Below, piece after piece: positions 35,831 through 44,319 of a stretch of DNA of 64,000 nucleotides; the stretch's first letter is position 1, and every line of letters begins with the position of its first letter. The notes beneath the pieces were generated by a model, which searched no databases, was not told the origin of the DNA, and saw only the letters and a program-made list of their open reading frames with translations. The DNA is from TMP-86 sp039807285. Lineage in GTDB: Bacteria > Pseudomonadota > Gammaproteobacteria > Steroidobacterales > Steroidobacteraceae. The stretch is from the NCBI GenBank assembly GCA_044226785.1, contig JBGAGK010000001.1:248001-312000 (forward strand), written 5' to 3'. The position numbers were made by a program, and so were the translations under genes.

Positions 35831-37086
35831 GTAATGCCCGCAGGCGCCTTGTGGAAGCGGCCGTCCTTCATGATGGCCAGCAGATTGCCGCGATCCTGCA
35901 GCAATGTGACGTCGCGGGTGGGATCTCCCTTCACCAGCAACAGGTCCGCCAGGAACCCGGGCTTCACCTGGCCGAGTTCCTGCGGCATGCCCATGATCTG
36001 CCCGCCCAGCCGCGTGGCAGCGACCAGCGCGTCGGTGGGGGTGTAATCAAAATGACGTACGAACAGCTCGAGGTCACGGGCGTTGCGGCCGTTGGGATTG
36101 AAGGGGAAGCCATAGTCGCCGCCCGGCAGCACCCGCACGCCCCGCCGGCGCAACTCGGGAACCAGCTTCTTCTGATGCTCGAGCACGATGGCCGCATCGG
36201 CCTTCATGTGGGTCATGTCGAAATGCGGTGGCGGCTTCGCATCCAGCGTCGCCTGCACGATGCCCACACTGGGTGCGACAAACAGATCATCCCTGCGCTC
36301 GGCCAGCATCGCAATGCCATCCGTGTCCGCGTAAGTGCAGTGATACAGTACACGAAAGCCGTGACGCGCCCCGAGCTTCACGGCCTCGGCCGCATGCGCA
36401 TGACCGGTCAGCCACACCTTCGATTCGCGCGCCTGTTCGCCGGCGGCGCGGACCTCGTCCTCGGTGTACTGCAGCTCGAGGGAGGCGCCGGGTTTCAGCG
36501 CACTCTCGCCCGACAGCAGGAACTTGACCGCACGCGCGCCCAGCGCCGCGCATTCGCGCACGAAGGTGCGGATGGCCTCGGGACCGCGGCCGTGATCGGC
36601 CACCTTGCCCGGCTCCAGGGCCGGATCTGCGGTGGGCGGTTCGCGCTCGATCGAGGAAGGGATCAGGCGTGGCCCCGGCATGCCGCCGGAATCGATCTGC
36701 GCCTTGAGGCTGATCTCCATCGTCTTGCCCAGCGAACCTCCCGAATAGGCACTCGTGAATCCGTGATCGAGCAGGATGCGTGCATTGCGCGCCGTATTGA
36801 GCAGCAGATCCTCCGGCGGCAGTGACATGCCGGGTACGAACCGCTCCACCGAGCTCGGCCAGCTCAGGTGCGCGTGCGCTTCGGTGAGGCCCGGCATCAA
36901 CGTGGCTCCCTTTCCGTCGATGAGCAGGGCCCCTGTGCGTGGAAGCGGCGATTCGCCGGCGCTGGCCACGGCCGCGATCCGGTTGCCGTGCACCAGCACC
37001 TCGCCCTCGAAGGGACTCGTGCCGCTGCCGTCGAAGACGCGGACATTGGCGAACAGGTACATGGTTTTTACCGCGGGCTGGCTCAT
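35827..37086 (-). CDS. Amidohydrolase-superfamily metal-dependent hydrolase
   Basis: 419 residues from ATG 37086, which has a strong GGAGG site; upstream codons in frame are not needed. The metal-site residues visible are H71-A-H73 (TEAHAHLSW), a probable bridging lysine in AVKFLLSGE, histidines in TGHAHAAEAV and YHCTYAD, and an aspartate in LPGGDYGFPF. The C-terminal PGFLADLLLVKGDP closes the beta-sandwich. This subgroup (imidazolonepropionase/prolidase-like) includes aryl-dipeptide and organophosphate hydrolases, so the exact substrate is open. It is the first gene of a two-gene unit divergent from the FAH-type hydrolase gene. Confidence 0.88.
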   Translation of the reverse strand: MSQPAVKTMYLFANVRVFDGSGTSPFEGEVLVHGNRIAAVASAGESPLPRTGALLIDGKGATLMPGLTEAHAHLSWPSSVERFVPGMSLPPEDLLLNTARNARILLDHGFTSAYSGGSLGKTMEISLKAQIDSGGMPGPRLIPSSIEREPPTADPALEPGKVADHGRGPEAIRTFVRECAALGARAVKFLLSGESALKPGASLELQYTEDEVRAAGEQARESKVWLTGHAHAAEAVKLGARHGFRVLYHCTYADTDGIAMLAERRDDLFVAPSVGIVQATLDAKPPPHFDMTHMKADAAIVLEHQKKLVPELRRRGVRVLPGGDYGFPFNPNGRNARDLELFVRHFDYTPTDALVAATRLGGQIMGMPQELGQVKPGFLADLLLVKGDPTRDVTLLQDRGNLLAIMKDGRFHKAPAGIT

Positions 37087-37118
37087 GGTAGACCTCCGGA
37101 ATCCTTTCTCCATCCTAT

Positions 37119-37134
37119 GCGAAATACGGTGCAG
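37119..37134. promoter_or_regulatory. Weak copy of the shared operator motif
   Basis: GCGAAATACGGTGCAG; its complement matches 11 of 16 positions of CTGTACCGCAATACGG. It lies in the 135-base gap between the divergent amidohydrolase and FAH-type hydrolase genes, where a regulator of both would be expected to bind. Confidence 0.3.
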
Positions 37135-37221
37135 TTGCATCACCTGTCAGTACTGAAAAGAGCCGGTGGATGCGCCGCGGCAGGCTTTGATGGCACACTC
37201 CCGACCCGCAGGATATCGCGC

Positions 37222-38223
37222 ATGACCGCGACGGAGCGTAAGGTGAAACTCGCCAGCTTTGAATATCAGGGAGCCGACCGGGCCGGTGTCGAACTCGATG
37301 CCGACACGCTTCTCGACCTGTCCAGTGCCTTCGTCCTGTCTGGCGCCGGCAATCAGGCGCCGCGCACAGTACAGGAACTCATCGAGGGCGGCGATGATGC
37401 ACTGGTCCTGCTCCATCAGGGCCTCGCCGCGGCGCGCACCGACCGGCTCACGGCCGAGCGTCACGCCGTGCTCTACTCCACTGCCGCAGTCCACTGGCGG
37501 GCGCCGGTGCGCCGCCCTTCCAAGATCTGTTGCCTGGCGCTGAACAACAGCGCCAATGCCGATCGCATCCTCTCAGGCCCGAAACACCCTGCCATGTTCA
37601 TCAAGCCATCGAGCGCGCTTGCCGGTCATGGCGAAGCCATCGTGTGCAAGCCACAGTATGGCCGCACGCATCCCGAGCCCGAGCTTGCCGTGGTGATCAG
37701 CCGGCGCGCCCGGGACGTGGCGGCGGCGGATGCTTACACTCATGTGTTCGGCTACACCATCCACAACGACATCACCTCGCCGACCATGCGCACCGAGGAC
37801 ACCTTCCACTACCGTGCGATCCATCCGGCTCCCGGCGAGCCGGACGGGATCCGTTACGTCGATACCTGGGTGAGCTACCCGGGGCGCTACAAATGCGCCG
37901 ATACCTTCGCCTGCATGGGGCCATGGCTGGTCACCGCCGATGAAGTGCCGCGACCGCATGCGCTCACTGTCCGCTGCCGGCACGACGAGCGCCTGGTCAC
38001 GCAGGACAACACCGCCAACCTGTTCTACAAGATTCCCGAGGTGATCGAATTCCTGTCGGCGTACATGACGCTGCTGCCCGGCGATATCGTGTCCATGGGG
38101 ACGGCACTGGCCGCCTCCGCGCGCGGCGGCGCCATCCAGAACGTGGACCTGAATGTGCTCGGCGGATCGGTGTCAGTTGAAATCGAGGGTCTCGGATGCC
38201 TGACCAATCCGGTGAAGCGTTGA
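37222..38223 (+). CDS. Fumarylacetoacetate-hydrolase-family protein
   Basis: 333 residues from ATG 37222, with AGGA 9 bases upstream. The catalytic domain (~90-330) shows the metal-binding E-x-E in HPEPELAVVIS and the aspartate in FGYTIHNDIT. The C-terminal pattern LLPGDIVSMGT is typical of the family. FAH proteins act as C-C hydrolases, decarboxylases or hydratases on ring-cleavage products. Here the gene opens a unit that includes an extradiol dioxygenase, which fits a role after ring opening, although at 333 residues it could also be a homologue with another diketone or lactone substrate. Confidence 0.87.
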   Translation: MTATERKVKLASFEYQGADRAGVELDADTLLDLSSAFVLSGAGNQAPRTVQELIEGGDDALVLLHQGLAAARTDRLTAERHAVLYSTAAVHWRAPVRRPSKICCLALNNSANADRILSGPKHPAMFIKPSSALAGHGEAIVCKPQYGRTHPEPELAVVISRRARDVAAADAYTHVFGYTIHNDITSPTMRTEDTFHYRAIHPAPGEPDGIRYVDTWVSYPGRYKCADTFACMGPWLVTADEVPRPHALTVRCRHDERLVTQDNTANLFYKIPEVIEFLSAYMTLLPGDIVSMGTALAASARGGAIQNVDLNVLGGSVSVEIEGLGCLTNPVKR

Positions 38224-38232
38224 GGGTCTGTC

Positions 38233-38769
38233 ATGAGCCGTATTCCACTGCCGCCTGCCGATCTCGACCAACCCGCGGACCTGCTTGCTGCCATGCGCGC
38301 GCGCCGGGGCGGCACGCTGTTGAATCTGGACCGCATGCTGCTTCACAGTCCGGCGCTGGCCCGCGCCTGGAATGACTATCTGGGCGCCATCCGTGGAACA
38401 CTGTCGATAAGCCCGAAACTGCGCGAACTGGCGATCTGCGCGGTGGCACGCCTGAACGGCGCCGACTACGAGTTCGCGCAGCATGCACCGGAGTTCCGGC
38501 GTGCAGGAGGCTCGGCTGCGGCCGCCGAGGCGCTCGGGGATGTCGCCGCCGCCGCACAGGATGAGACGCTGTTCGACGCCCTGGAGCGGGCCACGTTACG
38601 CGTCACGTTCGAACTGACGTGCGAATCGCGTGTCAGTGAGATGGCGTTCGAGGCACTGCGCGCCTGCCTGCCACAGCCCGCGCAGCAGGTCGAACTCATC
38701 GCGGTCATCGCAACCTACAACATGGTGTCCCGGTTCCTGATCGGCTGCTCCATCCCCCATGAATCCTGA
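38233..38769 (+). CDS. Carboxymuconolactone-decarboxylase-like (AhpD-fold) protein without the CXXC pair
   Basis: 178 residues, alpha-helical. The CMD core reads LSISPKLRELAICAVARLNGADYEFAQHAPEFRRAG region, with the conserved E and H of the ExxxxH helix (YEFAQHA). The two redox cysteines of AhpD peroxidase-type members are absent, so it is closer to gamma-carboxymuconolactone decarboxylase or a structural relative. It sits 9 bases after the FAH-type gene. Its role in the unit could be decarboxylation or isomerisation of an intermediate, but this is inference. Confidence 0.78.
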   Translation: MSRIPLPPADLDQPADLLAAMRARRGGTLLNLDRMLLHSPALARAWNDYLGAIRGTLSISPKLRELAICAVARLNGADYEFAQHAPEFRRAGGSAAAAEALGDVAAAAQDETLFDALERATLRVTFELTCESRVSEMAFEALRACLPQPAQQVELIAVIATYNMVSRFLIGCSIPHES

Positions 38770-38790
38770 ATCTGCGGAGAGGCCTTGAGC

Positions 38791-39258
38791 ATGGACACCC
38801 TGGAGACGTTGCGCATCCGCCTGGAGATCGGGGAGCTGAATGCCGCTTTCGTGCACCACCTCGATCACGGTGAACTCGATGAGCTGGTCGGACTGTTCAC
38901 CGACCAGGCGGTGTACACCCATGGGCAGCGGCTCAGCGTCGGCCGGGAGGAAATCCGCCGGCTTTTCGAAGCCCGCGCAGCGACAGGCGTGCGCACCGTG
39001 CGCCACCTGTGTTCGGGGCTGCGCATCCACATCGACTCACCCGACCGCGCGCGCGGCACCAGCACCTGCCTGACATTTGCCTTCGACGGGCCGGCGCCGG
39101 TGGCGAAGGCAGCGCCGCACCTGGTCGCCGATTTCATCGATTCGTATGAGCGCGACGGGTCCGGGCGATGGCTCATCGCACGGCGTCACATCGAACGCAT
39201 TTTCGTGGCGCCGGACAACCCCGGCCCCGTTGGCCACGCAACTGGAACCCTTCCATGA
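38791..39258 (+). CDS. SnoaL/NTF2-like protein
   Basis: 155 residues from ATG 38791, with GGAGAGG about 8 bases upstream; TTG at 38785 is an alternative. The pattern LNAAFVHHLDHGELDELVGLF then TDQAVYTHGQRLSVGREEI is the cone-shaped NTF2 fold used by ring-hydroxylating dioxygenase small subunits, ketosteroid isomerases and dehydratases. No large dioxygenase subunit is adjacent, so a stand-alone isomerase/dehydratase or binding role is more likely. Its stop overlaps the extradiol dioxygenase start (ATGA). Confidence 0.78.
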   Translation: MDTLETLRIRLEIGELNAAFVHHLDHGELDELVGLFTDQAVYTHGQRLSVGREEIRRLFEARAATGVRTVRHLCSGLRIHIDSPDRARGTSTCLTFAFDGPAPVAKAAPHLVADFIDSYERDGSGRWLIARRHIERIFVAPDNPGPVGHATGTLP

Positions 39259-40208
39259 GCCCGATGCTGCTGTGTTCCGCGCATTCCCCGCTGCTGTACT
39301 GTTGCGCGCGCCCGCCCGCATGCCGCGAGGCGAGCGAGCGCCTGACGGCCGAGCGCGCAGCTGCCATTGCGGCGGCAGACCCCGAGCTCGTGATCGTCTT
39401 CGGTCCGGATCACTACAATGGTTTTTTCCTCCGGCTGGTGCCGCCTTTCTGTGCAGGGCTGCGCTGCCACGCGGTGGCTGACATCGGCGGCTTTCCGGGC
39501 GAGCTCGACGTGGCCGCCGACACGGCGCTTGAGCTCATCGACGCGGTGCGGCGCGCCGGAGTGGACCTGGCGGTCTCCTATGACATGACCGTGGATCATG
39601 GTTTCTCCCAGACCATGACGCGCGTGCTGGGGTCGCTCGACCGCTACCCGAGCATTCCGGTATTCATCAACGGCATCACGCCACCCTACGTGCCTTTCCG
39701 GCGCTCGCGGTTGCTCGGCGAGGCGACAGGCGCTTTCGTGCGCGCACTGGGCAAGCGCGTGTTGTTCCTCGCCTCCGGTGGCATGTCACACAATCCGACC
39801 CGCTACTATCCGGCCTTCGGCAGCGCCGAGCCTGCCGTGACGGACTACCAGCTTCATGGAGGCACGGGCAAGGGACTGTCTCACCCGGAGTGGCTCGAGC
39901 GGCTGGAACGCATGCATCGCGAGGGCGCGCACATGCTGGTTGACGGCACGCGCACGCGCGCCGACCTCAAACTCAACCCGGAAGTCGACCACCTCATCCT
40001 CGACATCCTCACCTCGGAGCGGCTCGAGGACATCGACGCCATCGAGCCGGAGTGGATGGTGGAGCATGCCGGCATCGGTTCGCTCGAGTTGCACACCTGG
40101 GTGGCCGCGACTGCCGCGCATCGGGTCGCCGGCGGCGCGCGGCCCGTGGTGGACCTGTATGCCGAAGCACTCGAGTACGGCATCGCCTTCGGGATGATGC
40201 ATGGATGA
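39255..40208 (+). CDS. mhpB: Extradiol ring-cleavage dioxygenase, MhpB type
   Basis: 317 residues. It is class III (LigB superfamily) and matches 2,3-dihydroxyphenylpropionate 1,2-dioxygenase in length and layout. The two acid-base histidines of E. coli MhpB are at the same numbers, H115 (TVDHGFSQ) and H179 (GGMSHNPTRY), and H10 lies in CSAHSPLLY. The family opens catechols of phenylpropionate or phenylpropenoate type between carbons 1 and 2, using Fe(II). The usual mhpA, mhpC and mhpDEF partners are not adjacent, so the substrate may be a related catechol. Last gene of the unit, coupled to the NTF2-like gene. Confidence 0.9.
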   Translation: MSPMLLCSAHSPLLYCCARPPACREASERLTAERAAAIAAADPELVIVFGPDHYNGFFLRLVPPFCAGLRCHAVADIGGFPGELDVAADTALELIDAVRRAGVDLAVSYDMTVDHGFSQTMTRVLGSLDRYPSIPVFINGITPPYVPFRRSRLLGEATGAFVRALGKRVLFLASGGMSHNPTRYYPAFGSAEPAVTDYQLHGGTGKGLSHPEWLERLERMHREGAHMLVDGTRTRADLKLNPEVDHLILDILTSERLEDIDAIEPEWMVEHAGIGSLELHTWVAATAAHRVAGGARPVVDLYAEALEYGIAFGMMHG

Positions 40209-40300
40209 GCGGCGCGTGAAGCGCAAGAAGCGCCGCCGCATCCACAGGCATCTGTCCTCTGCATGTGTCCGTGGAAATCCGGTCCGCTTTGGTTATTTCC

Positions 40301-40330
40301 TTGTGGACAGGGAAATCTTTGGAATATACT
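40301..40330 (+). promoter_or_regulatory. Putative promoter of the DUF4143 ATPase gene
   Basis: -35 TTGTGG (40301-40306), 18-base spacer, -10 TATACT (40325-40330). The predicted start of transcription falls on the ATG at 40337, so the mRNA may be leaderless. GGGAAA (40310-40315) and TTTCCC (40330-40335) form an inverted repeat around the -10, and GGAAAT/ATTTCC copies lie further upstream; these may be an operator. Confidence 0.5.
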
Positions 40331-40336
40331 TTCCCT

Positions 40337-41632
40337 ATGCGAAAGGAATCTCTCAAATACATTCTGACGGAAAACACCTCGCGGAATTTTCCGGCGACCG
40401 TGGCTCGGGAGCTCGAATTGCCGCTGGATACAAACAAGGTGGTCACCCTTGTCGGTATCCGGCGCAGCGGAAAGACCTGCATTCTGTATGACACCATGCG
40501 CCGGCTCGAAAAGCGCGGCGTGGATCGTCGGCAGATGTTATTCCTCAATTTCGAGGACGATCGCCTGATGCCGATCAAGGCCCGAGAGCTCGACCTGATC
40601 CTGGGCGCCCATGCTGAGCTTTACCCGGAATTTGCGACCCGCAGGAAGTACTTCTTTTTCGACGAGATTCAAACCGCTCCGCGGTGGGAGTCTTTCATCC
40701 GCCGGCTGCACGACACACAGGATGCGCAGATCTTTCTGACGGGGTCGTCGTCCCATCTGCTGGCCCGCGAGCTGGCTACCAGCTTGCGCGGGCGCACGGT
40801 GTCCTACGAAGTATTTCCCCTGTCATTTGCCGAGTTTCTCCGCTTTCGGGGTCTGCAACACGAACCTTGGTCGGCAAGTTCGGACAGCCGTATGGCTGCA
40901 GCTCTGAGCGACTATCTGGCCGTCGGCGGGCTCCCGGAGGTGGTGCTCGCAGATGCGGACCTCAGACCGCGCATCCTGAAGGAGTATGTCGATCTGATCT
41001 TCTACAAGGATCTGGTCGAGCGCTACAGGGTTGCGAATCCCGCACTTCTGAAGCAGCTCCTCAAGCAGTGTCTGAGCCAACCGGCTTCATTGTTGAGCCC
41101 ACACAGGATCTACCGGGACTTTCGCTCACAGGGCTACGAGCTGTCGAAGGATACGCTTTACCGTTACCTGCATTACCTTGAAGAGTCCTTCATCATCTTC
41201 CTCCTGCCAGTGGCAGAACGCTCTGTTCGCAAGCGTGCGATGAATCCCAGGAAGCTGCACGCGGTGGATTGGGCATTGGGGTATCCACTGGTACCGGAAC
41301 CCTTCATCAACGTCGGGCACAAGCTCGAGAGCGCAATTTACCTGCATTGGCGCCGGCAGCGTGAAGATCTGGGCTACATTGGCGGAAAGCGGGAGATTGA
41401 TCTGGTGGTCAACCCCGAGCACCCTGAGCAGCTGGTCAACGTCGCCAATCACATCGGTCGACCCGAGGTCTATGATCGGGAAGTCGGGGGCTTGAGGTGG
41501 GCATCCAGCCAGATGCCACGAGCGAGGCGAATATTGGTAGTAGGGGATCTCCCGGAGCAGAACATTCCTGAAGACATCGAGGTGATCGAGGCATGGCGCT
41601 ATCTGTTGGGCGCTCCCGCATCCAGCAATTGA
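40337..41632 (+). CDS. AAA-like ATPase with DUF4143 domain
   Basis: 431 residues from ATG 40337. Walker A is GIRRSGKT (40-47), Walker B YFFFDEIQ (~105-112), and a sensor-like segment LTGSSSHLLARE follows. The C-terminal half (DUF4143) contains ELSKDTLYRYLHYLEESFIIFL and a nuclease-fold-like end with the KREIDLVV pattern. Such ATPases occur singly across bacteria and archaea and their function is not known; they are often strain-specific. Here the gene interrupts a catabolic region and has its own promoter, which suggests recent arrival. Confidence 0.88.
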   Translation: MRKESLKYILTENTSRNFPATVARELELPLDTNKVVTLVGIRRSGKTCILYDTMRRLEKRGVDRRQMLFLNFEDDRLMPIKARELDLILGAHAELYPEFATRRKYFFFDEIQTAPRWESFIRRLHDTQDAQIFLTGSSSHLLARELATSLRGRTVSYEVFPLSFAEFLRFRGLQHEPWSASSDSRMAAALSDYLAVGGLPEVVLADADLRPRILKEYVDLIFYKDLVERYRVANPALLKQLLKQCLSQPASLLSPHRIYRDFRSQGYELSKDTLYRYLHYLEESFIIFLLPVAERSVRKRAMNPRKLHAVDWALGYPLVPEPFINVGHKLESAIYLHWRRQREDLGYIGGKREIDLVVNPEHPEQLVNVANHIGRPEVYDREVGGLRWASSQMPRARRILVVGDLPEQNIPEDIEVIEAWRYLLGAPASSN

Positions 41633-41710
41633 AGTGTCACGCCAGGGACTCGTCCCGCGCCCGCCCCGACCGGTGCCGTGACCGGTCAGGGTGACGCAGA
41701 CCTGTCCGGA

Positions 41711-44062
41711 TCAGAACCCGTAACTGAACCGCACGCCGTAGTAGCGCCGGGCATCGCGTGCCGGCTGGGCGGTGACCGTGTTGGTCGCGCCCCAGGGGCT
41801 GCTCCAGAAGTCCTCGAAGTCCGTGTAGTAGATGTGGTCGGTGAGATTGTTGACGAAGGCCGTCACTGACATCCTGCCCGACTTGTCGCGCACGCCGACG
41901 TCCAGATTCACGATGCTGAAGGCCGACTGGATGGCGTAGGGATTCTGGTCGACCAGCATCTGCGCGCTGCTGCGGTACGACCAGGTACCTCCGAATACCA
42001 ACTCGTAGGCGCCGCTCCCCAGTGGCTGGCGCTTCTCCACGCTCAGTACGGATTTGAACTTCGGCGAGTTGGGCATCCCCTTGCCCGACAGATCCTGGGT
42101 GACCGGGCCTCCGGCCACCAGTTGCACGCAGCCCGCCGGGATCTCGCCGGGCGCATTCGGATAGTAGCAGGGCGCACCCTTGTAGTCCTTGAATTTGGCG
42201 TCGATGTAGGCCGCGCTCAGATTGATGCGCAGCGTATCGGTCGCGGCCACCGCTGCATCCACTTCCAGACCCCGGGTTTCAGCTTCGCCCGCGTTGGTGA
42301 GCACCAACGGAGGGCTGATCGAGGTGTTCCTCTGGTCGAAAATCTGTACCTGGAAATCCTTGTACTTGGTGTCCCAGATGGCCGCGTTCAGCGTCAGACG
42401 CCGGTCAAAGTAGCTGCCCTTGGTGCCAAGCTCGAAGTGGTCGACATTCTCCTTCTTCACCGGCGCCCCCAACGTGGGGCTCGTGGGAGTGAGGTTGGCC
42501 GCCGTGTTGTACGCCGCCGGCGAGGTGCCGCGCGCATAGGTGAAGTACAGCATCGTGTCCGCGCCGAGCTTGCGCTGGAGGCTCAGATCGCCCACCACCG
42601 TGGATTCGCTCGAGCTGTCCGAGGCGGACAGATCGGCATAGATCACGGGTGGCGGGAAACTTGCGGTGTACAGGCTCTGCAGGTAGGAATAGCTGATCTG
42701 GTCGTAGTTGTATCGCAGGCCGCCGGTCAGCGACCAGTCGGGCGCGAATTTCCAGGTGCCGCGAGCGTAAAGATCCGTGGTCTTGGTGTCCGGCTGCACA
42801 TCGAGGTTCTGGAACGCCGGCAGAAGTCCGCGCTCCAGCACGTAGTGAAGCTTCATGTCCGAGTAGAACATGCCGACCAGGTAGCTGAAGGTCTGGTCCG
42901 TGGGAGACAGGAGCTTCAGCTCCTGGCTGAACTGCTTGATGTCGATGTGCTGGGTCTGCTGGTTGAAGAACGGCGGCGGAGCCCCTGGATTGCCCGCGCC
43001 CGTCAGCTCGTTCCAGAAATAGCGGTCCACGGCGAACAGGTCCTGCACGTTCAACTGTTTCTCGTGCTGATAAGCGGTGGTCGAACCCAGGGTGAGGCCG
43101 CCCACCCGCCATTGCACGTCGAGGGACCCGTCGGTGTCCTTTACATCCGAACTGCCTTCCACGGGGCTCGAGTAATCCAGGTTTTTCATGTCCGCCGTGA
43201 TGCCAGGCAGCAGCGCATCCTGCGCCATGAACGGTGGACCGCCGGCGCCCGTGAGCAGGTGGATGCCGGGCGAGAGGTGGGTGTAGACGAAATTGAAGCC
43301 GCGCGAATTGTCCTTGCCGATGCGCGCCGCGAGCGTGATGTCGAGATCTTCGGTGGGCTTGAACAGGAGCTTGCCCCGCACACCGTAGACCCGCTCCTGG
43401 GTCTTTTCATTCAGGTGGAGATTGTTGATCGGAAAATCGCGCGTCGTGCCGTAGGCGGCGAGGCTGTAGTCGACCTTGTCGGAGATGGGCCCGGAGACGT
43501 AACCGTTCAACCGGTACTCATGATCATTGGTGAGCATGGCGCTGACGTTGCCCTGGAATGTATCGGTGGGCTTGCGCGTCACGATGTTGATGACGCCCGA
43601 GGCCGCGGTGCGCCCGCCCAGGGTTGCCTGCGGGCCTTTCAGGACCTCGATGCTCTGCACGTCCTCCAGCGCATTGCCCGCGCGCGAATCTGAAGGTACC
43701 GGCACGCCGTCGATCATGATGGCAACGCCCGAGGACAGTCCGACGGTGCCCTCGTTGGAGACCGAGGAAATGCCCCGTATGCCCATCGGTACGCGGCCGT
43801 TGATGGTGCCATTGAGGCTCACGGAGGGCACCAGCCGGTTCAGGTCCGAGATGTCGCCGGCATTGTTCCGGGCGATGGTGTCGCTTCCCAGCACAGCGGC
43901 CGAAACCGGCACGTCCGAAAGGCGCTCGGTGCGCTTCTGCGCCGTGATGACGATTTCCTCGAGCTGTGCGGTGTCACCGGGTGAGGATGTGTCGGCCGCG
44001 GCGGCCAGCCACGGAGCTGCCGAAGCCAGTGCGAGCAGCGTGAGGTTGAACTTGGTCGCCAT
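41711..44062 (-). CDS. TonB-dependent outer-membrane receptor 2
   Basis: 783 residues from ATG 44062, with GGGGGA 8 bases upstream. Signal peptide ~1-23, TonB box LEEIVITAQKRTERL, plug with RVPMGIRGISSVSNEGTVGL and SIEVLKGPQATLGGRTAASG, barrel ending RYYGVRFSYGF. The plug/barrel style is that of iron-independent receptors expanded in sphingomonads and steroid or aromatic degraders. It is the only gene after the ThDP enzyme gene on this strand, separated by 257 bases that hold three copies of a regulatory-looking motif, so it is likely controlled with the catabolic genes. Confidence 0.88.
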   Translation of the reverse strand: MATKFNLTLLALASAAPWLAAAADTSSPGDTAQLEEIVITAQKRTERLSDVPVSAAVLGSDTIARNNAGDISDLNRLVPSVSLNGTINGRVPMGIRGISSVSNEGTVGLSSGVAIMIDGVPVPSDSRAGNALEDVQSIEVLKGPQATLGGRTAASGVINIVTRKPTDTFQGNVSAMLTNDHEYRLNGYVSGPISDKVDYSLAAYGTTRDFPINNLHLNEKTQERVYGVRGKLLFKPTEDLDITLAARIGKDNSRGFNFVYTHLSPGIHLLTGAGGPPFMAQDALLPGITADMKNLDYSSPVEGSSDVKDTDGSLDVQWRVGGLTLGSTTAYQHEKQLNVQDLFAVDRYFWNELTGAGNPGAPPPFFNQQTQHIDIKQFSQELKLLSPTDQTFSYLVGMFYSDMKLHYVLERGLLPAFQNLDVQPDTKTTDLYARGTWKFAPDWSLTGGLRYNYDQISYSYLQSLYTASFPPPVIYADLSASDSSSESTVVGDLSLQRKLGADTMLYFTYARGTSPAAYNTAANLTPTSPTLGAPVKKENVDHFELGTKGSYFDRRLTLNAAIWDTKYKDFQVQIFDQRNTSISPPLVLTNAGEAETRGLEVDAAVAATDTLRINLSAAYIDAKFKDYKGAPCYYPNAPGEIPAGCVQLVAGGPVTQDLSGKGMPNSPKFKSVLSVEKRQPLGSGAYELVFGGTWSYRSSAQMLVDQNPYAIQSAFSIVNLDVGVRDKSGRMSVTAFVNNLTDHIYYTDFEDFWSSPWGATNTVTAQPARDARRYYGVRFSYGF

Positions 44063-44128
44063 GAATCGTTTCCCCCTTGCAGAAGCGGTTGCTTCGAATT
44101 CCCGCAGCGGTTGCACAGGCGGGACGTG

Positions 44129-44185
44129 GTATTGAAACTACAATCGACTCGTATTGAAATACAGCTCGACTGTACCGCAATACGG
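44129..44185. promoter_or_regulatory. Cluster of three copies of a palindromic operator-like motif
   Basis: Copies are GTATTGAAACTACA (44129-44142), CGTATTGAAATACAG (44150-44164) and, in the other orientation, CTGTACCGCAATACGG (44170-44185). They share GTATTG-NNN-TACA, and the middle one is nearly palindromic (GTATT/AATAC). The cluster is 67-123 bases before the ATG of TonB receptor 2, a position suited to repression or activation of that gene. Confidence 0.65.
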
Positions 44186-44319
44186 TCTTCGGTGGCAAGC
44201 AGGTCTTTCACTGATCCCGTTCACGTCTGGATGAGGCGCGAGAGCACCGCAGCGCCGCAGCGCTCGAACCCGGAATCGTGGCGCAGACACAACGGAAGAC
44301 ACTCGAGATAGAGTGCCGC

